From a bacterium (GTDB taxonomy: Bacteria; Ratteibacteria; UBA8468): a stretch of DNA of 29,402 nt. This document shows positions 22,284-29,402 of this stretch, one piece after another. Made by a program: the position numbers and the translations under genes. Position 1 is the first letter of the stretch; every line of letters begins with the position of its first letter. The DNA is taken from assembly GCA_030672255.1 (NCBI GenBank), contig DAOVGU010000201.1, forward strand, positions 1 through 29,402, written 5' to 3'. The notes below the pieces were generated by a model. That model ran no database searches. It was not told the origin of the DNA and was given only the letters and a program-made list of their open reading frames with translations.

Positions 22284-24127
22284 TTACTTAGTCACCTCAT
22301 GTGAGCATAACGAATCGAACCTTTTAAAAATGTCTATAATCTCATTAAATGGTGTAAAACCTTCCTCTTTAGCCTGATTAATGTACATTGTTTTAAACCT
22401 TCCAACATCTATTTCCGCTAGACTAGTGAATTTGTGACATATGACCCGTCCAGGGATTATTTTTTTCCACTCAGGATTATCATTGCCGATATAAGAATGA
22501 AGTGCATTCCATCTATCTTCAACCGCTTGTTTAATCATTCCTATAGAGAGATTCTCATTGATACGTTTATTTTCATTGGTGAAGGGTGCCTCTAATTGGT
22601 GTAGATATTCCTTTAAATCCATATTTTCAATGCCTCTAACTGTGATATTTATTTCTCCGATTCTCGATTTTAGAAATGCATTTAACCATAATTGAACTGA
22701 ATAGGGTATAGTTGTCCTTGCGATTGTTTTTAACTTTTCTTTAATTTGGTCAGGATCTCGTAGCCAATTCTCTCTGGGTTCTAGCTTTTTAAACATTTTA
22801 GAAATAATATTTTCATCCAAGAAATAATTTTCTAAATGATACCGTGGAAGGAAAGCTAGGCGACCTGCCGATTTCGAGATTAAATCTTTCGTCACGGGTT
22901 CAGGTAAACTACTATCGTAATCTGAGATCATGAAGAAATCTATTCCCCACAGAGTTTTTGATAATATATCATCTACTACTCGTGAGAATGATAACATCGT
23001 CTGACGAGGCCCTGTTGGAACTAGAACATATTGTGGAAATAAACCTCCGACAATCTCACCATATGTTTGCTTATCTAAACTAGTTTCTTTGCCCTCTATT
23101 AGTACAATTCTCCTACCTAATGCAATAACTCCAAGATTTTGGCCTAATAGATTAAGTGCAGTTGCCCTTTCGTCATCTTTCTTTACGCAAATTGCTTGGT
23201 TTTCATCATTATTTGGGGGTTTGATAAACACCACCGAATGGTCAAGCGACTCAGTAATGATATCTGGTGAGTGGGTGCAAAATATAAATTGATTCCTCTC
23301 CCCAACATTTTCAAGGATTCTAAGAAGACGAAAGCTAAGTTCAGGGTGCAAATGCATTTCTGGCTCATCAAAAAAGATAATACAATCACTTGGCTCATGT
23401 AATAATAAATCAAAGACTGTAGTAAATACCTCCCGCTCACCCGAGCTTAAGAATTCTATCGGCAATATTTGATCATTTTCTTCTATATATTGTAATTTTG
23501 GATTAGTTAGTGGAATGTCTGCAAGTTTTTTTGGGGATAATAATAAATTAAACATATCTTTAAACTTTTGTAGGGGGTCTGTAGGATTAATTGGTATTTG
23601 TGTTTCCCCTGCTTTTCTGAGCTCATCATACCGCTTAGAAATTTCCGCCCTGTAATAGCCTATCTTTCTATATAATGCATGAATTGTATCTTGATACCGA
23701 TTCTTGAATGGACTAAACAGTAAATTCCACCCAATTTCCTCTTCAAAAGGATCAGGAAAATCCCAGCTCCATTGAAAAGGTTGAACAGTTTCAAATGTCC
23801 TAGATGAGTCGAAATTAACTATACTACTAGTCCATTCCCCCCTTCTTTGATTTTTATGAAGATGCGAAGTATGTCTGAATCGCTGGAATCAAGTGTAGAT
23901 AATGTTTCTTTTTCCCATCTATCTTTTTCGTTTTGCACTGTCGCTTTGATTTTTACATGTAACATCTGATCTGGTCTTGGATTTTGAAAAAGGTTAATTA
24001 TTTGTTGAATCAAACGAGTTTTTCCAATTCCATTCGGTCCTGCTAGAACAATAATATTAGATAAATTCGTGGTTTCGAAATGTTTTACGGGGGGTTTATC
24101 TTTTACCATTATGTCAACGATTCTCAT
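22284..24127 (-). pseudogene. AAA-family ATPase with TOPRIM/DUF4435-like C-terminus, frameshifted at a 6-base homopolymer
   Basis: The ATG at 24127 opens a frame with Walker A GPNGIGKT (residues 30-37) that stops at 23819 after 102 residues. The rest continues in another frame to 22284: LSSGEREVFT signature, Walker B CIIFFDEPEMHLHPEL, THSPDII, then RIVLIEGKETSLDK and FFMISDYDSS, a TOPRIM-like nuclease region resembling OLD-type or DUF4435 proteins. Adding one base to the C6 tract (23837-23842; G6 on the coding strand) joins them as ...KIKEGGEWTSSIVNFDSS..., giving about 614 residues. So it is either a pseudogene, a sequencing error or a phase-variable gene. The ATG has a good ribosome binding site (GGAG, AGGAG). 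Such ATPases are usually anti-phage proteins; that role is inferred. Confidence 0.8.
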
Positions 24128-24157
24128 GTTATGCTCTCCTACTCCACCTATATCATC

Positions 24158-24179
24158 AGTACATAGTGGTCAATGTACT
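24158..24179. promoter_or_regulatory. Operator-like palindrome with a -35-like box upstream of the ATPase gene
   Basis: AGTACAT (24158-24164) and ATGTACT (24173-24179) are perfect 7-bp arms with an 8-bp spacer. On the minus strand the spacer holds TTGACC, a possible -35 box, but the nearest -10-like sequence is poorly spaced. It lies 31 bp before the ATPase start and may be an autoregulatory site. No regulator gene is adjacent. Confidence 0.4.
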
Positions 24180-24185
24180 ATTATT

Positions 24186-24199
24186 GATTTCGCCCATGA
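24186..24199. repeat. 14-bp inverted repeat flanking the ATPase gene
   Basis: GATTTCGCCCATGA here is the exact reverse complement of TCATGGGCGAAATC at 22233-22246 on the other side of the ATPase gene, 1.95 kb away. TCATATAAC follows 2 bp later here; on the other side TCATATAAC also follows, but after about 60 bp. The pair appears to mark the ends of a mobile unit. Confidence 0.55.
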
Positions 24200-24246
24200 T
24201 TTCATATAACTTAAAATGACTGAAGTACTTCGTTTATGCACGACTC

Positions 24247-24326
24247 TATACGCCGTCGTTTAGAATTCAATAAAATAAATCAATTCTTCCATATTTTTAC
24301 GTCCTCATTCTAAACGATGTCGTATA
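24247..24326. repeat. Large hairpin (20-bp arms, 40-nt loop) between ATPase and hicB
   Basis: TATACGCCGTCGTTTAGAAT (24247-24266) and its near reverse complement ending at 24326 match at 18 of 20 positions. The loop is AT-rich. It adjoins the attC-like site that ends at 24389, sharing the bases around 24322-24326. No gene of normal length lies in the 256-bp gap from 24128 to 24383. Confidence 0.6.
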
Positions 24327-24389
24327 ACAATGGAACTCACGTGCCAAAAAGCGCCAGTTCTTTTGGTCGGGTGCAGTGAGTTGTTAGGC
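24322..24389 (-). other. attC-like recombination site at the 3' end of hicB
   Basis: Read on the minus strand, it starts GCCTAAC (fits RYYYAAC), directly followed by AACTCAC. An imperfectly paired centre (CCAAAA/TTTTGG) follows, then the exact complement GTGAGTT, a 5-base spacer, and GTTATAC (near GTTRRRY). This four-box layout, about 68 bp, is that of an integron attC (59-base element). It begins at the hicB stop codon, as in a gene cassette. No integrase is in the window. Confidence 0.5.
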
Positions 24390-24623
24390 AATCTTCTGGA
24401 GTGCGTTCACAAACTCTCTGCCAGAAAGTGGAGAAGGTAGTGGCTTACCATCCTGCTGATAAAGCTTTATTGTCTGTTCTACAATCTGGCACAACTCATC
24501 GAAGACCTCACGCTCATTATCTCCATGGCAGCCTCCGTAGAAAAGCTCCGGACAACTCCCTATGAAGCACCCGTCCTCATCGGACCACTCGACAAGCTTT
24601 ACATATCTGGCTTCCTCATTCAT
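24384..24623 (-). CDS. hicB: HicB-family antitoxin
   Basis: A 79-residue protein with the HicB fold: YVKLVEWSDEDGCFIGSCPELFYGGCHGDNEREVFDELCQIVEQTIKLYQQDGKPLPSP is the typical degenerate RNase-H-like domain with the conserved DGxFxxxxPEL and GDxxxE segments. No separate DNA-binding domain follows, so it is a short-form HicB. It neutralises the HicA mRNA interferase encoded just upstream, and the two genes overlap as ATGA. The stop codon lies in an attC-like palindrome. Confidence 0.92.
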   Translation of the reverse strand: MNEEARYVKLVEWSDEDGCFIGSCPELFYGGCHGDNEREVFDELCQIVEQTIKLYQQDGKPLPSPLSGREFVNALQKIA

Positions 24624-24817
24624 CTCTTAGCCTCCTCTATGGCAAGGCGGATAGCCTTTTCTTGATAGTGCTTTGCGTCATCGCCTTCTTTTCCTGAAAT
24701 AGTGATCGGCTTGGTAACATTTGGATGGACAAAGTTCCGGTGATCCCCTTTGCCTCCTCTGTTAACAAAGCCCGCCCTTTGTAAATCTCTTATTAAATCG
24801 CTAATCTTCCTTGGCAT
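24620..24817 (-). CDS. hicA: HicA-family mRNA interferase toxin
   Basis: A 65-residue double-stranded-RNA-binding-fold toxin. LIRDLQRAGFVNRGGKGDHRNFVHPN carries the catalytic histidine H26 in the GKGDH motif, followed by KPITISGKEGDDAKHYQEKAIRLA. An AGAAGGA ribosome binding site precedes the ATG, only 19 bp after the acsE stop. The toxin-antitoxin pair thus forms the boundary of the inserted segment on the acs side. Toxin-first order is normal for hicAB. Confidence 0.93.
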   Translation of the reverse strand: MPRKISDLIRDLQRAGFVNRGGKGDHRNFVHPNVTKPITISGKEGDDAKHYQEKAIRLAIEEAKR

Positions 24818-24836
24818 TTTCTATCCTTCTGTAATT

Positions 24837-25715
24837 TCATAACTTAAGCCAGGAATGGGAGTAAAGGGAAAGACCTAACAAGAGCTTGGTGGTTTTAAGG
24901 TAGTTAACCTCTTCTGTAGAGAGACTACCGAGATCTACTTCTTCTCCATCCATCACCTGCCAGACTATCTTTTTTAAGTTATCCTTTTCACCTTTAGCTA
25001 TTTTAACTAACTCGGAATCAAAGGCATCGACAATGGCCGAGGTTAATCCATATTTTTGCAGCATCATTAAATAGGTGCAATTAAGGAGACCGCGAAGTTC
25101 TGCCGGAGTTCCATTGGAGACATTGGAGAGGCCGCAGGTGGACTTACATCCCGGAGCCAATTCCCTGAACATCTGCATAAATTCGGCACAACCTTTAACC
25201 TGGTCTTGCTGAGAAGAGATGGGGAGTACGATTGCGTCTAGCCAAATATCCTCGTTGGGAATTCCTTTCTCGGATGCCTTGGCTAAAAGTTCAGCCGCCA
25301 AAGCACCTCTCTCCGCGGCATCCCGGGGGATACCTTCAGTGCCCAAGAGTAAACCCACAAAGCCGCAATTATATTTCTTCACTAAGGGGAAAAGAGCTTG
25401 AATCCTTTCCGGCCTACAGGAGATGGAATTGATGATTGCTTTTCCTTGATGCACCTTCAGTCCCGCCTCTATTGCCTCGATATTTGTCGTGTCCAGGAAG
25501 AGAGGAAGGTCCACCACCTCCTGAATCGTTCTTACCAGCCACTCCATAAGTTCAGATCCTTGTTTCCTTGCTGGACCCAGGTTGACGTCTAAATAATCCA
25601 TCCCTGCCTCTTTCTCTTTAATCGCCAACTCCTGGATTGGTTTTGCCTCCCTGTTCTTTATTGCCGGACCAATCTTCTTCGCAACGATATTGATATTTTC
25701 TCCAACCAGAATCAT
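24837..25715 (-). CDS. acsE: Methyltetrahydrofolate:corrinoid iron-sulfur protein methyltransferase
   Basis: A 292-residue TIM-barrel pterin-binding enzyme that moves the methyl group from CH3-THF to the cobalt of the corrinoid protein. Motifs are ILVGENINIVAKKIG at the N-terminus, MDYLDVNLGPARKQG (pterin-binding D and N), PLFLDTTNIEAIEAGL, INSISCRPER and STCGLSNVSNG. It is somewhat longer than the about 262 residues of the Moorella enzyme, with the extra length at the C-terminus ending in LYSHSWLKL. Its ATG overlaps the acsC stop (ATGA). Confidence 0.93.
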   Translation of the reverse strand: MILVGENINIVAKKIGPAIKNREAKPIQELAIKEKEAGMDYLDVNLGPARKQGSELMEWLVRTIQEVVDLPLFLDTTNIEAIEAGLKVHQGKAIINSISCRPERIQALFPLVKKYNCGFVGLLLGTEGIPRDAAERGALAAELLAKASEKGIPNEDIWLDAIVLPISSQQDQVKGCAEFMQMFRELAPGCKSTCGLSNVSNGTPAELRGLLNCTYLMMLQKYGLTSAIVDAFDSELVKIAKGEKDNLKKIVWQVMDGEEVDLGSLSTEEVNYLKTTKLLLGLSLYSHSWLKL

Positions 25716-27067
25716 TTTTTACCCTCCTGCCGAGCCTTCAGAAAGGTCGGGATGAGAGATGCTTCGCGAGGACCGATGGTTATCTCCCAACCCGCCAATT
25801 CCTCTTCCAATTCTCCGGAAATCTGAGCGGTATAACCCGGGATAATAAGTTTTTTATCTTTGACCTTATCAGTAATCCCACATTTCTTCACAAAGGGAGC
25901 AATAGTTTCGGCAACAAACTTATCTGCCGCCCAGGCGGTCAATACCGAAAGACCTTCCGCCTCCTGAACCAGAAGCCAGGCAGGAACTCTGCTCGCCTCT
26001 ATTTCTCCGGAGACAATAAAATAGGTAAGGGAAAAATTTGTCGTAACAAGCACCGGAGAGTCCTCACCCGGATTATTAATCTCATAAATTCCTTCCTTGG
26101 TCGCCATCGGTCGCTGCGGGTCGGTGTAGATATTTAACCGCTCCAGGAGAAGGGGAAAGAGACTTTCTCCCATAATATCGGAGAGAACAATGATTCCGGC
26201 ATACTTGGCAATCAATACCGAGGCAACTGTTGCCTCCTCCATAAAATTATCGGTCATCTCACAGGGAAAGGCAATCGTCGGGAAGCCCAAAGCACGGAAT
26301 TTCTTAAGCAGGGCGGCTCTTCTGATTATTGTCTGGTCCTCTAAAACCCTGCGCAGGGTTCGGGCTCCCGAATCGAGCACTAAGTCCTTTAACCCTTTCT
26401 CACTCAACTTGGTAGTGAGTTCAACCAGTTCTTCTATCGTTTCCCCGCGAACGGCTAAAGGACAGGAATTCTCTTTAGCCAAATTTGCTACAGCATCAAG
26501 GTTCTCTTTATTTGCGGCATAGATTAGAGGTTTATCATCCTTGCAAGCCTGCAGACCAGCGGCCAGGATATCCGAATTATCACTCATTAAAATAATACCG
26601 TTTTTGCTCTTTTCCTTAACTTTTTTAACCACTTCAGCAAATTTTTGCGCCTCTTTTGATTCCTCCTTTATGGCTATTAAATCCGGATGAAGTAAAAGAC
26701 CAACTCTTTCATATTGAAGCTGATTAAAACGAGAAATTTTCTCCTCTATTTCATCCTCACCCATACTATCTTTAATCAAAAGAGCCAAACCGGGTGGATT
26801 AACAAAGGTTTTCTCATGGCGGAACATCACTGTCTCTCCGCCAATCTTTAAAATATTTTCTCCCGTCCCAATGGTAAGGGGTCGGATTGGAGGAGCGGAG
26901 GCCTCGGCCAATTCTCTCTTTATCTCCTCGGAGACATCGGGGCAGGAAGAAAGTTCTGCCTTTCCCGCCGCCAAATTCATCGCAAAAGCAAGGCAGGTAG
27001 GAACACCACACTTACCGCAGTTCGTTTTGGGCAGCTTCTTATAGATTTCAATACCGGTTAATGCCAT
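25712..27067 (-). CDS. acsC: Corrinoid iron-sulfur protein large subunit
   Basis: A 451-residue CFeSP large (gamma) subunit. The N-terminal [4Fe-4S] domain has C17, C20, C25 and C42 (NCGKCGVPTC...SSCP), the spacing of the family. The middle TIM barrel includes LVLDSGARTLRRVLEDQ and FPTIAFPCEMTDN. The C-terminal corrinoid-binding domain includes TTNFSLTYFIVSGEIE and WLLVQEAEGLSVLTAWAADKF. It carries the methyl group on cobalt between AcsE and AcsB. It starts 1 bp after the acsB stop, with AGGAGA as ribosome binding site. Its usual partner, acsD, is not adjacent. Confidence 0.96.
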   Translation of the reverse strand: MALTGIEIYKKLPKTNCGKCGVPTCLAFAMNLAAGKAELSSCPDVSEEIKRELAEASAPPIRPLTIGTGENILKIGGETVMFRHEKTFVNPPGLALLIKDSMGEDEIEEKISRFNQLQYERVGLLLHPDLIAIKEESKEAQKFAEVVKKVKEKSKNGIILMSDNSDILAAGLQACKDDKPLIYAANKENLDAVANLAKENSCPLAVRGETIEELVELTTKLSEKGLKDLVLDSGARTLRRVLEDQTIIRRAALLKKFRALGFPTIAFPCEMTDNFMEEATVASVLIAKYAGIIVLSDIMGESLFPLLLERLNIYTDPQRPMATKEGIYEINNPGEDSPVLVTTNFSLTYFIVSGEIEASRVPAWLLVQEAEGLSVLTAWAADKFVAETIAPFVKKCGITDKVKDKKLIIPGYTAQISGELEEELAGWEITIGPREASLIPTFLKARQEGKK

Positions 27068-27068
27068 T

Positions 27069-29279
27069 TTATTCTCCTAATATTGGTTCCATCTTTAATG
27101 CCGGATGATTTTTCTCTTTGAGGAAAGAAAGGATTTGTTCTTCCGTTGTGCCGATTGTCTCATCGGCAATCATCTCCGGAAAATCAGGAATACCGATTTC
27201 CTCGGAACGTTTCTTTAACCGTTCTGCAATCTCCTCTTTGAGCATCCTGGGCATCCAGACTAATCTTTTAATGCCGCCATCACCTAAAATAAATTTCCGC
27301 TGGCAGATGTTATATTTGGAATGCCCCACAAAACCAGGAGTGGATAATCCTCCCCCAATCGTTCCCGCTAAAGTAGTAAACTTCATTCCGCAGGGGGTCA
27401 TCTCCATATATTCGCGACTGACGGTCATCACTCCATTGCAGAGAGGAAGCACCGCACAAATACATTCACAGCAACCACAGGTTGTCATCGGGTCATGCAC
27501 TATACTGTAAAAGTTGTAATGGTCTATTTTTTGTCGGGAGGCCTGATAGATAAAGTCATTAACTCCCTTCCACTGCCCAAATTTGGTATCAATCATCTCC
27601 CCCTTCTCTACCGGTTGATTCGGTCCGGTAGGATTAATCTCATAGGAAGCCTTGCAGTCCATCCAGTTATAGGCTCCACAAAGGCCGGTCCTTTCCGGAC
27701 TGACCATACAGACATGGCTTGGGGCGAAACTCTGGCAGAGCGTACAGGAATAGTAAGTATCGGTAGTCTCATCGGTCATTCCTTCAATTCTGGCATCCCG
27801 CGTCGCATAGACTTTTTTAGCCTTTTCTAAAATCTTCTTCACATCTTCTTCCTTTGTATAAAGTTTTACCTGCACCTTATCGAAGATGCGGCCAAACATC
27901 TCATGGAACTTGGCATGGATAATCAGACCGATATGTTTCAACCTAAATCCCTTCTCCTTTGCCTCCTTGCTTATTCGTATCCAAGCGATATCCCGCTGAC
28001 CGATATGCATCACTCCATGGGCGTAGTTAATCACATAATGAATCTGCCGTTCCAAAATTGGTTCAAAGTCCTCCTGCATCTGCCTTCCGGCTACCTCGGC
28101 GACAATGGCTAAAGGAAATTGAGTACCTTCCTGCATATCATCTAAATCAGGACCAATAACCTCCACCTTCCCATCCTCAACCTCATCCAACGGTTTGGAG
28201 GTTGTCCATTCGCATACCGCGGTCACTCCCCCGCGACATTCGGCATAGAGGTCCTCCTTGCGCACCCTTTCCCCTTCAAAGGCCGGACCATAGGGGACCG
28301 GGACAGGGACCTCTGCCACCGTCACCTTCAATCCCCTCACCTCGATGGATTTGGAGACGATTTGATTATGGGGGATACCGGAGACAACATGCTCATAGGT
28401 ACAGATACCGGTAGGAAGAATCTGGGGTATCGAACTGTCGGCAATGGTGGGAAAGCCCCAGTTTATGGCTCCCGCGGCATTAGCATACCATTCATCGCTA
28501 ACTTCTCCTAAAGCCATTACAAAGGCAAAGCACCTATCCTTGTTATAAATAAGGACCTTACGAAAATCGCCCGGTTCCACTCCGCCAAAGGAGAGAGCCA
28601 CCCGGGTAGCAAAACCCACCGCAAATACGGCCGCCGAGATATCGGGACCAAAGGAAACAAGCCTTGTTGGCCAGCCAATCTGGATATTCTTCTCAATCAG
28701 TTGTTCCGAAAATCTCTTTCCTTTATCTTCCGCACACATAAATACATAGAGGCTCTTCTGCTGTAACTCCTGAGTAAGTTTGGCTGCAATCTCTGCATTG
28801 GGAGCCGCTCCCGGAATAGCGGCAAAACCCGGGGCACTGCCATCCACAAATTCAATGCCGCGCTTCCTCATCACCACATCATCGGCCGCACCCAGCCAGA
28901 TATTTCCATCCTTAGGTTCTTCTGTTTTAGTATAAAAATTCGGTTCCTCTAAATACCTTATCGCCTCAATAATTTCTTCAGCAAAAAATGTTGCCATACC
29001 CGCATCTAATGCAGGTCCAAGATAGGGAAGCCAGGCCTTTTCCCGGACAAAGGGAGGAAGAAGGGTTCGGCATCTTTCCAGAACCGGCTTCATATCGCCT
29101 AAGGTTTTGACGGCGATTCCCAGAATGCCATAGATTATGGGTAAATAATAGGCGGTGTTGGGAAATTCCACCTTTTGCTCCGGACCCCATTTTTCAATTG
29201 TTTCTTTGTATTTTTTCTCCGTTCTCTCTACTATTTTATGCGCCCCTCTTATCGCGGCTGAAGCAATAATCTTAGACAT
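27069..29279 (-). CDS. acsB: Acetyl-CoA synthase (CO-methylating) subunit
   Basis: A 736-residue acetyl-CoA synthase. All A-cluster ligands are present: C512, C515, C524 and C534 for the [4Fe-4S] cube, and the C601-G602-C603 motif that binds the distal nickel. Each is offset by exactly 6 from the Moorella numbering. The full N-terminal CODH-contacting domain (AYYLPIIYGILG...) is present, so this is the bacterial long form rather than the archaeal short form. It joins methyl, CO and CoA to acetyl-CoA. An AAGGAG ribosome binding site precedes the ATG, 15 bp after acsA. Confidence 0.98.
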   Translation of the reverse strand: MSKIIASAAIRGAHKIVERTEKKYKETIEKWGPEQKVEFPNTAYYLPIIYGILGIAVKTLGDMKPVLERCRTLLPPFVREKAWLPYLGPALDAGMATFFAEEIIEAIRYLEEPNFYTKTEEPKDGNIWLGAADDVVMRKRGIEFVDGSAPGFAAIPGAAPNAEIAAKLTQELQQKSLYVFMCAEDKGKRFSEQLIEKNIQIGWPTRLVSFGPDISAAVFAVGFATRVALSFGGVEPGDFRKVLIYNKDRCFAFVMALGEVSDEWYANAAGAINWGFPTIADSSIPQILPTGICTYEHVVSGIPHNQIVSKSIEVRGLKVTVAEVPVPVPYGPAFEGERVRKEDLYAECRGGVTAVCEWTTSKPLDEVEDGKVEVIGPDLDDMQEGTQFPLAIVAEVAGRQMQEDFEPILERQIHYVINYAHGVMHIGQRDIAWIRISKEAKEKGFRLKHIGLIIHAKFHEMFGRIFDKVQVKLYTKEEDVKKILEKAKKVYATRDARIEGMTDETTDTYYSCTLCQSFAPSHVCMVSPERTGLCGAYNWMDCKASYEINPTGPNQPVEKGEMIDTKFGQWKGVNDFIYQASRQKIDHYNFYSIVHDPMTTCGCCECICAVLPLCNGVMTVSREYMEMTPCGMKFTTLAGTIGGGLSTPGFVGHSKYNICQRKFILGDGGIKRLVWMPRMLKEEIAERLKKRSEEIGIPDFPEMIADETIGTTEEQILSFLKEKNHPALKMEPILGE

Positions 29280-29294
29280 TTTCTTCTCTCCTTA

Positions 29295-29402
29295 TTACAG
29301 TTCTCTGCGTTTGGACATATCGAAGAGAACTCTTTCGCGTGCCTTATCAATCCCTAATGCTTTTCTCTTCTTATCAATATGGGCAATCATCAGTTTTGCG
29401 GC
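29295..29402 (-). CDS. acsA: Carbon monoxide dehydrogenase catalytic subunit, C-terminal fragment (cut by window edge)
   Basis: The last 35 residues of a gene entering from the window edge are visible: AAKLMIAHIDKKRKALGID followed by KARERVLFDMSKRREL and a stop. The helix with HIDxKRKALGI and the C-terminal ERVLFDM-RREL are what I expect of the AcsA/CooS C-terminus, and the position just before acsB supports it. The identity rests on a short fragment. Confidence 0.8.
   Translation of the reverse strand, partial: AAKLMIAHIDKKRKALGIDKARERVLFDMSKRREL

Noticed and set aside
24260..24292. 10-codon minus-strand frame (MEELIYFIEF) inside the large hairpin, with AGGAC upstream
   Set aside because: It could be a leader peptide, but it is too short and unsupported, and its stop codon lies in a stem that is explained by the inverted repeat alone.
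24837..25715. Assignment as acsD (small CFeSP subunit) or dihydropteroate synthase
   Set aside because: The pterin-binding DTTN and CGLSNVSNG motifs and the overlap with acsC fit the methyltransferase AcsE better.

Overview
The window is one long, almost entirely minus-strand gene string from an anaerobic bacterium that runs the Wood-Ljungdahl (acetyl-CoA) pathway. Transcription runs from high to low coordinates. No taxonomic marker gene is present. The moderate-to-low GC content, the bacterial-type CODH/ACS genes, the Mrp/Mbh-type energy-converting complex and the high load of small palindromic repeats would fit an uncultivated acetogenic lineage (Omnitrophota- or Aerophobota-like, or a relative). 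That placement is a guess.

Region A (29402-24837) is the methyl/carbonyl core: the 3' end of acsA (CO dehydrogenase), then acsB, acsC and acsE, tightly packed and partly translationally coupled. Region B (24836-19541) is a roughly 5.3-kb insertion of defence-type genes. It holds a HicA/HicB toxin-antitoxin pair, a frameshifted AAA ATPase with a TOPRIM-like C-terminus, and a DNA methyltransferase plus TdeIII-like restriction endonuclease. The genes are separated by structured palindromic junctions, one of which resembles an integron attC site.

Region C (19540-16053) resumes the carbon cluster with a DUF3786 protein, the corrinoid-protein reductive activator (AcsV/RACo) and the nickel-insertion ATPase CooC. 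Region D (15769-9968) carries an acyl carrier protein, pta, ackA, a GlmU-like sugar nucleotidyltransferase and fhs. Together A, C and D cover formate activation (Fhs), methyl transfer to the corrinoid protein (AcsE/AcsC), acetyl-CoA synthesis (AcsA/AcsB) and substrate-level ATP recovery (Pta/AckA). The small corrinoid-protein subunit (acsD) and the other tetrahydrofolate enzymes are not in this window.

Region E (9814-187) begins with the NADH/NAD+ sensor Rex. Between rex and mrpE lies a textbook promoter whose -10 box abuts a perfect TTGTGA-N6-TCACAA operator. It drives a Mrp/Mbh-type membrane module: mrpE, then an inserted pair (CoA-disulfide-reductase-like flavoprotein and ArsR regulator), then mrpF, mrpG, mbhD, an mbhE-mrpB fusion, mrpC, mrpD, a NuoL-like subunit and a NuoH/EchB-like subunit. 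This is the ion-translocating half of a ferredoxin-dependent energy-converting complex. The catalytic subunits are not in the window and may lie beyond position 1.

Small mobile repeats are everywhere: REP hairpins headed by GTAG with their RAYT transposase, a MITE with about 31-bp inverted ends plus a 33-bp end-to-end relic of it, and TCATTGCGAG-type elements. They repeatedly sit exactly at gene boundaries, supplying stop codons and C-terminal tails or lying 5-20 bp before start codons.
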